Source of the DNA: Maratus speciosus
Taxonomy: Eukaryota; Arthropoda; Arachnida; Araneae; Salticidae
Assembly: GCA_963932465.1 (NCBI GenBank)
Contig: OZ010794.1
Span: forward strand, 447,842,502 to 447,906,501
DNA length: 64,000 nt
Reading direction: 5' to 3'
A model generated the notes under the pieces. The model did no database searches. It had not been told where the DNA came from and saw only the letters and a program-made list of their open reading frames with translations. This document shows, in pieces, positions 57,313-64,000 of this stretch (position 1 is the first letter of the stretch; the number at the start of each line of letters is the position of its first letter). The position numbers and the translations under genes are program-made.

Positions 57313-57562
57313 GTAGTGGTGGTGTTATTTATGATGGCCAATTATCTACACGTGGGATATGGGTCCGAAGGGGGGCGGGGGATGACCTCCATGGTGGTCT
57401 TTCTAAGGTAACTTAACCCATATTTAAGCAAGGAAATCCAAGGTTCGGAGAAAACCAAGGGAAACTCCGAACGATTACGCCGACGGACGCGATTGGGTTT
57501 GAACCCAGCACCTCCCGTCTACCAGCTTTGAGAGCAGAACTTCTCGGCCACTGGTGGGGCAG
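57313..57562 (-). mobile_element. tRNA-derived SINE, family A, copy 2
   Basis: Colinear with 30,683-30,923: minus strand GCCCCACCAGTGGCCGAGAA (A box), GGGTTCAAACCC (B box region), then shared body blocks (GTTTCCCTTGGTTTTC, ATATCCCACGTGTAGATAAT). The duplication TATTCAGTTA(A)G flanks it (57,302-57,313 and 57,563-57,573). Confidence 0.85.
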
Positions 57563-57629
57563 TATTCAGTTAGAAGTGCTGGGTTTTTCCCACTTATTTG
57601 TTAGATAAGAGCCACAATTACTAATTTTG

Positions 57630-57630
<1 letters not shown>

Positions 57631-57664
<34 letters not shown>
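57631..57664. repeat. (AT)n microsatellite
   Basis: About 17 uninterrupted AT dinucleotides. Confidence 0.95.
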
Positions 57665-57667
<3 letters not shown>

Positions 57668-58210
57668 CGAAGACATGTAGTTTTAAAAATTCAAGTCAAA
57701 TAAATTTTGAAAATAATTCTGAACGCAAATAAATGAGATTACTTTTATTCATGGCTTGCAATTAAAATATTATTTGCATGTTTTAATGTTAATTAATCGT
57801 ATTTTAAAGATCAATGACACTTTCATAAAACATTATCACTTTTTTTTTCTTTTTTTTTTTTTAACACACCCGGAAAAATGGAAAATTCGTTCCAGCCGCT
57901 TATTACTTGAGTTCTACATAATGAATTTTGATGGGACTTGCACTGTTAGATAATGTTTCAGGAGAGGTTTTAGTATATTGCATATCGTTCTAAGTTGCTT
58001 AGCTACAGAATTATGGAGGAAAGTTATATAATCAGGTGAATTTGATATAATTTTGAAAAGGTGTCCATTTTAAAAAGTTATGCGGAATGGATTTTGATGA
58101 GGTTTACACTGTTATATATATCTTTCCAAGGATGGTTTTAGTATATTGTATATCGTTCTATCGTTCTGTACCAAATACTATTATTAATGATCAATTACAA
58201 GAGTTGGTCT
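57665..58210. other. AT-rich interval with a short internal duplication
   Basis: GTTTTAGTATATTGCATATC near 57,968 recurs as GTTTTAGTATATTGTATATC near 58,134, with TTTTGATGRGRYTT upstream of each. This makes two ~165-bp diverged units. No gene seen. Confidence 0.5.
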
Positions 58211-58214
58211 TTAA

Positions 58215-58403
58215 CTCTTTCGCGACGAGCATCTGTTACAGAATTTTTAATCTTTGATTACCGGTGTTTTGAGACAGAAATTTTTGCCTAGTCAAATATT
58301 GAAAATGCCTCGTTTAAATAAGGCAAAATTTACAATAAAAAATAACTGGTGAGAATAATCACGGAAACTGAGCACCTTATGCGCCACATTCATCCCTAAG
58401 GCG
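58215..58403. mobile_element. TTAA-type (piggyBac-like) MITE, 189 bp
   Basis: TTAA is at 58,211-58,214 and 58,404-58,407. The ends CTCTTTCGCGACGAGC and the inverse CGCCTTAGGGATGAATG are imperfectly inverted. The body matches the element at 41,750-41,903. Confidence 0.75.
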
Positions 58404-58509
58404 TTAACAGCCGAAATTTTGTCTGACACATTAGAAAATATAATAACGCAATTGCTTTCGTATCGGTTTAAATAATGCGGAAGAACAATGCAGTAAAGGT
58501 CTATATTGC

Positions 58510-58690
58510 TTTAAAACAAGGCGCCCACAAAATTTGTGTCACATACAGACAGAGTCACAGACTGACAGACAGGCATTTTGTAAAAACATATTTTTCGGGA
58601 TCTCTGGTCCCTAAAACGCGTAAAACCGGAAGTCGTAATTATACACGAATCCAATACTTTCTTCATGTAAAGATAAAAGAAAGTAATAAA
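58510..58690 (-). mobile_element. HINE-type family 1, 5' fragment
   Basis: The minus strand holds the ACTTTCTTTTATCTTTACAT start, GGGACCAGAGATCCCGAAAA and the GCCTGTCTGTCAGTCTGTGA microsatellite, then stops at an ACAAAATTTGTG word. It is the same truncated type as at 40,448 in the other orientation. Confidence 0.7.
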
Positions 58691-58919
58691 AAACAATATT
58701 TAAAGTAGTGTAGACCACCAATATTTAATTATGTTCTCACGGTCAATCAATCTTTTATGGTCATTAATCATCTTTTCCTTCTAAAAAAAATTTTAATATT
58801 TGAATATTTATATTATTGGGTATCAGTTATCGAGGTAGAAAGTTGCATTATATAATGAATGCTAATTTTTTAAATCTAAAATTCTCCTACCTGCTTAATG
58901 ATAAGAATTTTCTCCAAAT

Positions 58920-59140
58920 TATTCCCTCGCACCGTTCGATATATTAATAAAACCAAAAAGACAATATTTAGAATGAAGCACATCAATCTGATAGTTCGAA
59001 TCGACGGAGCAGAAAGTTCGAAGGGTAGTTAAAGTATCGATCTGTCGAAATCTCGAGAAAACCTCTCCAAAATATGAAGATAAATTAGGACAGAAAAATC
59101 TTTTCGTTTTTATTATCAGCACGCATCTGATATTTTTATG
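58920..59140. repeat. Dispersed repeat N, copy 1
   Basis: Shared with 63,260-63,490 in the same orientation: CGTTCGATATATTAATAA, TGATAGTTCGAATCGACGGA, AAAGTATCGATCTGTCG, TTTTATTATCAGCACGCATC. Identity and nature unknown. Confidence 0.8.
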
Positions 59141-59407
59141 TACTGTTATATACTTTTATGAAGTTACATTTTTATACACTTTTTGGCAGCAGGTTGACTT
59201 TTTTGCATTTATAGACTTAATGTAGGGTATTATACGCTGGTGGTGATTACAAATTAATCTTTGGAATTTAATTTTATACTGTAAAGACGGCATGAAATGC
59301 GTATTTGCTTAGATCGATACTCATAAAGTTTGTATTAGATTGATTTTTAACACAATTATTCAATTGGTAAATTAAATAGTTGTAAATTTCCAAGTGGGTG
59401 AAAAAAG

Positions 59408-59480
59408 TCCAGGCCAGGATTCGAATCAGGGATGTCTTGGCTGAAGCCGCCAATGCTCTACCAACTGAGCCATCTCAGAC
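59408..59480 (-). mobile_element. tRNA-derived SINE, family B, copy 2
   Basis: The minus strand reads GATGGCTCAGTTGGTAGAGC (A box), then stem TTGGC/GCCAA with loop GGCTTCA, and GATTCGAATCCTGGCC (B box), running into GGACTTTTTTCACCCACTTG. The T run after the tRNA part could stop Pol III. Copy 3 lies inverted 200 bp away. Confidence 0.75.
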
Positions 59481-59677
59481 GAATCTGGAGGACTAATTCA
59501 CACAACTAACCTTTAACGATCACAGCATCTGATCTGATATCTGAATCAGCTCAACAGAATAAATCGGTTATTATTTTGGAATTGCAGTAAACGCTGCATG
59601 CGTAATTATATTAGATTAATTTTTAACACAATTATTCAGTTAGTAAATAAATCATAACAGTTGTAAATTTAAGTGAA

Positions 59678-59755
59678 TGATAAGCCAAGACATCCTTGGT
59701 TCGAATTCTGGCCCGGACTTTTTTCACCCACTTGGAAATTTACAACTGCTATTAT
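59678..59755 (+). mobile_element. tRNA-derived SINE, family B, copy 3, 5'-truncated
   Basis: The plus strand reads GCCAAGACATCCTTGGTTCG then AATTCTGGCCCGGACTTTTTTC and CACCCACTTGGAAATTTAC. It is the inverse of copy 2 without the A box. The flanking block TTTTTAACACAATTATTCAG occurs beside both copies (59,344 and 59,620), so a segmental duplication or inversion is involved. Confidence 0.7.
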
Positions 59756-59865
59756 AAAGTTTGGTTTTATTCTTGATCAGCGGTTGTTCAACTGTGGTCC
59801 AAAATTGAATTCGATGCATGCATGCAAATTGCATGCAATGTAATTATTTTTAAAGAGCTCCGTGT

Positions 59866-60330
59866 TTATAAAGCAAAAACGGAACAATTATAATACCACT
59901 CGTGTGCATACCTAAAATGAAACCCCTTGTCCGTGGACAATGTCTCGACAATGATGGACAATGTCTGTCCATCTGTCACAGAAGTTTTTCTCGAAAACTA
60001 TGGCGCGTGGAAAGTTCAAACTTGCCAGAGTTATAAAGACTATATTAACCCACATATTTATAGATTATTAGCCATTCACAAATATTTTTAGGAAAAATTT
60101 AGGGCTAATTAAGTTACTTGAAAAAACATACATTTTATACCGTGTGGGCTATCGCTCGAAAGATCTCGTAACACCAAACTCAAAATGCATTTATTTCATT
60201 TTAGGTATTATATTTTCAGAGATATTGTCGAAAATGTACTGCAAAAATATGTTGCTCAAGGTACCTATCGGCGTGGAATCATCGTAGAATTGTTGATAAC
60301 GATTTTCGAAAAAAATTGCCGGTTATTAGC
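59866..60330. repeat. Dispersed repeat M, copy 2
   Basis: Colinear with 47,200-47,900 (CGAAAACTATGGCGCGTGG, TAACCCACATATTTATAG, GGTATTATATTTTCAGAGAT, GTTGATAACGATTTTCGAAA). The 107-codon frame at 60,185-60,508 runs from this repeat into unrelated DNA and shows no domain. Confidence 0.8.
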
Positions 60331-60509
60331 TATGATACTAATTAAAAACCTATCTAGAAAACAGCGGCAAGGACTAAGACGTCTTTCCAACTTTGTGACC
60401 TCCTTTCGAAGCGCGCTTGGCACAATGCCAAGTTTAAAATCTGCAGTTTTTTCTTGCTGTACAGAACCCTTTGTGCGCGAGTACAACTCGCACTTGACCG
60501 ATTTTTAAG

Positions 60510-61467
60510 ATATATATATTGCTTTTGGTCAAATATGTGTTATTATTATTTTTTTATGTAGAGCCGGAAAAAAATCTTTCGAATTTCCCGAAACCTAGCG
60601 ACTCCGTCTAAGTGGGTTTTACTGAATCTCTATTAGTTCACGGATTCGTAAATATCATGATATTTTCATAACAAAATTGAACGTCAATAACGAAAACAGA
60701 AACAATTTGCTTTTTGCTTTCATCAAAAAACAACCTATAGGATTCAATCGAGTATCGAGAAAATTTTGAGCTTTATACAACAAAGTTTTTTAATTAAAAA
60801 ATTTGCACAGAAATGTAAGTTTGTCTGCTTTTTCATTTCCCAAACTGTTATGCAGTTTAAACTGAACTACTTTAAGATTATACTTAATCTTACTGATTCT
60901 TACTAATAAATCTGTAACTAACTGATTTTCTAAATTAGTTAGTTTATCATTTATCAGTTTAGTTTATCATAGGCTGTTCTAAGTCGATATTGTCAAACAT
61001 GATTATTGATTATGCATTTTAAAATTCAATTCAGATTCAATAGTGAAGTTTGAAAAAGATTTTTTTTGGGCGGGGGGGGGGGGGGGAAGTCGCTGCCAAA
61101 GGGAAAAGTACTCTACACAATGGAACAGTCAATGACAATTTAAAAAGAGTTTAAAAGTTTCTTTATACCTGTTTTAACTGAACTAAAAAAAATATCATAC
61201 ACAATGAATTTTGAAAATAAATATCGGATATATATCGTGATATATATCCGTTAATATATATCAACAAACTCTGGTTAGTTTATACATCATTTATTTTATA
61301 CTTTAAAAAACATCTGTAAATTCAGTCTTAAATCCAAGGCGTTTTCGAAAATAGAAAAAGTACGGAAAGGGAATCGTAATATCTAAGAGTTCATAAACCG
61401 CTGTTCTAGATGATGTACTTTAGATTTCTGCCACGTACTGAATTTGACAGCATCTCCATTGACATAC

Positions 61468-61502
<35 letters not shown>

Positions 61503-61608
61503 GAGTACGAAGCATTATTATATCAAAATTTGTAGAATGAGTAAAGGATTTTATATCGAACATTTGTTGATAGACGTAAACAGTTTTGGAAAATTATCCT
61601 TCTAATAC
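60510..61608. other. AT-rich interval with poly(G) and poly(A) tracts
   Basis: A G run lies at 61,071-61,086 and an A run of about 32 at 61,469-61,500. Palindromic GATATATATC words are near 61,225-61,262. No gene or element was recognised. Confidence 0.45.
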
Positions 61609-62738
61609 ATAAGGGGCATTCTCACAATCTTTTGACTTTTGGGGGAAAAAATCTGGCGAAATTAAACTTGCTAAAATAACATTTTAATCTGATAGACGAA
61701 TGCCTTAATGATTCAAAATAAAGAAAAAATGGTCAGCAGCGAAAAATTTTTTATTTAACTGAGGTTTAGGTTAAACTTGCGAGTTTAATTTTCCTTACCA
61801 TTTTACCCCTATAACTTTTTATTATCTTCTAAATTTTTACTTATAATGAATTTGCATAGTACCCGCAGGACATTCAAGTAAGAAATAATTCAAATGTAAT
61901 ACTTTTAATACAGAATTTTTGTATAACATTGTCTTAAAGGGGTGTTAAAGAAGGGACGGTAAGGTAAAAAAAGGGACGAAATGGTAAAAAAAGAGACGGT
62001 AAGGATGGAACGGTAAGGAAAATTACCACCTATTTTTAGGAAAATCATGTTAAGACCACAATGTTCATTGATTTTTCGAAACAGTTGTTAACATTGGATT
62101 AGATTAATTTTTTTTTTTAATTTACCTCGAAAAGTGCAGGAATAAACCTTGGGGACGGTAAGACTACCAATAAAGCCACGGTGCTTGAAATTGATATTTA
62201 AATGCTGATTTATATTCTGCAGTAAATTTCCTGTCAAAGAAATTTAGATATTCTTTCTCTAGCATACTACTGCATGAGCAGAAACTTGAAAAAAGTTCTG
62301 TCGCTGCATCTGAAGTGATTTTCTGTATAATTTTAGAAGAGGGATGGTAAAAAATCTAAAACCCAGGTACAGAGTTAAAAAAATTAATATAAACCCTAAA
62401 AATGTGTGCAGGTTAACTTTTAGCTACATATTTATGTAAAACAATAGTTTCAGTTTCAGAAAAAAATTACATCGAATTATTTTTATTGAAACCATTTTAT
62501 CCAGACAGCTCCAAACTTCAAAATCAGCATCAGGGACACGGACGATAGATGAGTTTTCCATGTGTTTGGACCGCTAACATCGTCCAAAACTTATTTATCT
62601 CGTTAATATTGTTGTGCACTCATGCAATGGGGTGTTCCCAAGTATGTGAAATAAAAAAAACACAAAAAAGTGTATTAAATAAAAAATTATTATTCAGAGA
62701 CATGAAAGTTAAAAGATTGTGAGAATGCCTCATAAGTA
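61609..62738. mobile_element. TIR element, ~1.13 kb, GGGGCATTCTCACAATCTTT ends
   Basis: The left end GGGGCATTCTCACAATCTTT and the inverse of the right end (GAGGCATTCTCACAATCTTT) match over about 25 bp. ATAA is adjacent on both sides. The interior repeats GGGACGGTAAGG-type words (61,945-62,015, 62,150). No transposase; superfamily uncertain. Confidence 0.75.
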
Positions 62739-62750
62739 CATTTGTACATA

Positions 62751-62968
62751 TTAGGGTAAGGTGGTGGAAGAATGCGCGGTGTACAAAAATACGCAGAGCG
62801 ATAATATAATCTTAAAACAAAGTTTTACATTTAGCTACCGTTGTAAACGATGTAATGAAAGTTATTACATCGTTTACAAATGTAGCTAAATGCAAAACTC
62901 TGTTTTGGGATTAGATTATCGCTCTATGTACTCTTGTACATCGAGCACTCTTGCACCACCTTACCCCA
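62751..62968. mobile_element. Foldback MITE, 218 bp, arms ~100 bp
   Basis: The left arm (GGGTAAGGTGGTGGAAGAAT ... ACATCG) is inverted in the right arm, with centre AGTTATT near 62,860. The inner part of the stem (TTGTAAACGATGTAAT) is perfect; the outer part is slightly diverged. Confidence 0.88.
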
Positions 62969-63259
62969 CAATTGCATTACTTGTGGCAAATGTTGTATAA
63001 ATAGACTGGATAACTCTACGCGGGGCTACTAGGGCGTAGATTCATGTGGGGCCACCATTACTTTTTTTTTTTTTTTCCTTTCTAATTTAATAAAGAAATA
63101 CTGAATTTCTTGTTTCGAAAGATCCTTTGGAAGTTGGGAGCTCGAGGCACGTGCCTTGTTTTCCTTTAATGTCATGAAGTTTTAACACCGATCATGAAGT
63201 ATTAACACAGAACAAACTGTACGAATTCTAATTTTTATAACCGAAAATTTTTCTAGCTT

Positions 63260-63490
63260 TTTAATTATGAGATTTTTTTCATCGTTCGATATAATAAAAA
63301 TAAATATGCATCATTTAGAGCGAAGCTCATTAATATGATAGTTCAGATCGACGAGCAGAATATATGAAAGGTATTTTAAAGTATCGATCTGCGAGGAATC
63401 TGGAGAAGCATCTACGAAATATAAGAATAAATTAGAGCAGGAAAAATTTTAAAATTTTATTATCAGCACGAAACGGATATTTTTATGGCC
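63260..63490. repeat. Dispersed repeat N, copy 2
   Basis: Colinear with 58,920-59,140 (ATCGTTCGATATAATAA, ATATGATAGTTCAGATCGAC, AAAGTATCGATCTGCGA, TTTTATTATCAGCACGAAAC). Confidence 0.8.
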
Positions 63491-63970
63491 CTTATATTTA
63501 ATGCGCTGTTATACAGGTTATCCTTTCTTATCTTTGGCTGATAGATAACTTCTAAACTGCTAGTTTTTACGGTCCAGTTCTAATTGAAAAAAGTTTCAAT
63601 CGTTGTTCTTCATCATATAGAAAACCATTTACCTCAAAATACTTATTTTTTGAAGTTACGAAAGTTGTACGACTGTCCAAGCTGTAACTCTCGGAAATAT
63701 ACTAGAATTGCTCAATTTGTTTTCCTGGTATTGCTTTTAGTGCTTTAAAATCCTGCAAATTTATAGAATTCAAAGTACCATAATTCGACAAGTTTGGACG
63801 TACAAAAGTAGAGTTTCAGCTGTTTTACTTGTTAGAGCATGGGTAAAGTTTTCTAAACATAACTTAAAGAAATCAGTAGCCGTATACAAATTTAAATTTC
63901 GTAACTTTCACAAAAATAACTACTTTGTCGTACATGAATTTTCATATGACAAAGAGTATAGTTTGTAACT

Positions 63971-64000
63971 AGAGTCCTGCGCGGGTCAAGTTCTATCTGA
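63971..64000 (+). mobile_element. Possible hAT terminus cut by the window end
   Basis: TAGAGTCCTGCGCGGGTCAA starts 30 bp before the edge and resembles hAT termini such as that at 25,651. The rest is outside the window. Confidence 0.35.

Noticed and set aside
60185..60508. 107-codon plus-strand frame.
   Set aside because: It starts inside dispersed repeat M and runs into unrelated sequence; no motif and no similar frame in the other copy at 47.2 kb.

Overview
The window looks like intergenic or intronic DNA of an invertebrate animal, most likely an arthropod and possibly an arachnid. It is strongly AT-rich. It holds mariner/pogo/hAT/piggyBac-type inverted-repeat elements, Helitrons, tRNA-derived SINEs with target duplications, microsatellites and long homopolymer tracts. 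No bacterial gene organisation, rRNA or CRISPR array is visible. The taxon is inferred from repeat types only.

No intact protein-coding gene was recognised. Almost every open frame over 60 codons lies in a repeat. The coding signals that can be defended are decayed transposase fragments: mariner-type at 6.5, 11.7-12.2, 24.2-24.6 and 56.7-56.9 kb, and the C-terminal tail of a Kolobok-like transposase at 34.5 kb. There is also one candidate host first exon at 36,991-37,079, which encodes a PP1-docking-like SILK motif and is amplified downstream as decayed tandem copies.

Layout. 0-2.8 kb: a TTAA-flanked piggyBac-like element filled by a Helentron-like (HINE-type) repeat whose second copy is at 54.3-55.7 kb. 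4.2-6.8 kb: a second HINE-like family split by a mariner-type foldback, itself split by a hAT element. 8.2-8.8 kb: a palindrome split by a TTAA MITE. 10.5-11.4 kb: a TA-flanked element with an 88-bp tandem array. 11.6-16.1 kb: a mariner remnant, an inverted-repeat element and two pogo-like MITEs. 16.6-18.6 kb: a giant inverted repeat. 18.8-24.6 kb: tandem arrays, a foldback element, a minus-strand HINE copy and mariner remnants. 25.6-28.3 kb: a 183-bp tandem array carrying a cleanly inserted Helitron. 30-36.7 kb: a diverged ~300-bp repeat interrupted by a SINE and by a 4.35-kb TA-flanked composite holding four further elements. 37-40.4 kb: the ~250-bp exon-containing tandem repeat. 41-46.9 kb: TIR, hAT, HINE and pogo elements, again nested. 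47-64 kb: pogo-like elements, SINEs, a 204-bp tandem array, mariner remains and foldback MITEs.

Nothing here acts as a pathway. What ties the window together is insertion history: repeated copies supply empty-site comparisons that fix element boundaries at base resolution (the Helitron at 26,511-27,486; the TA element at 31,129-35,482) and give relative insertion orders. All family calls rest on termini, target duplications and short protein motifs read by eye; no database search was possible.
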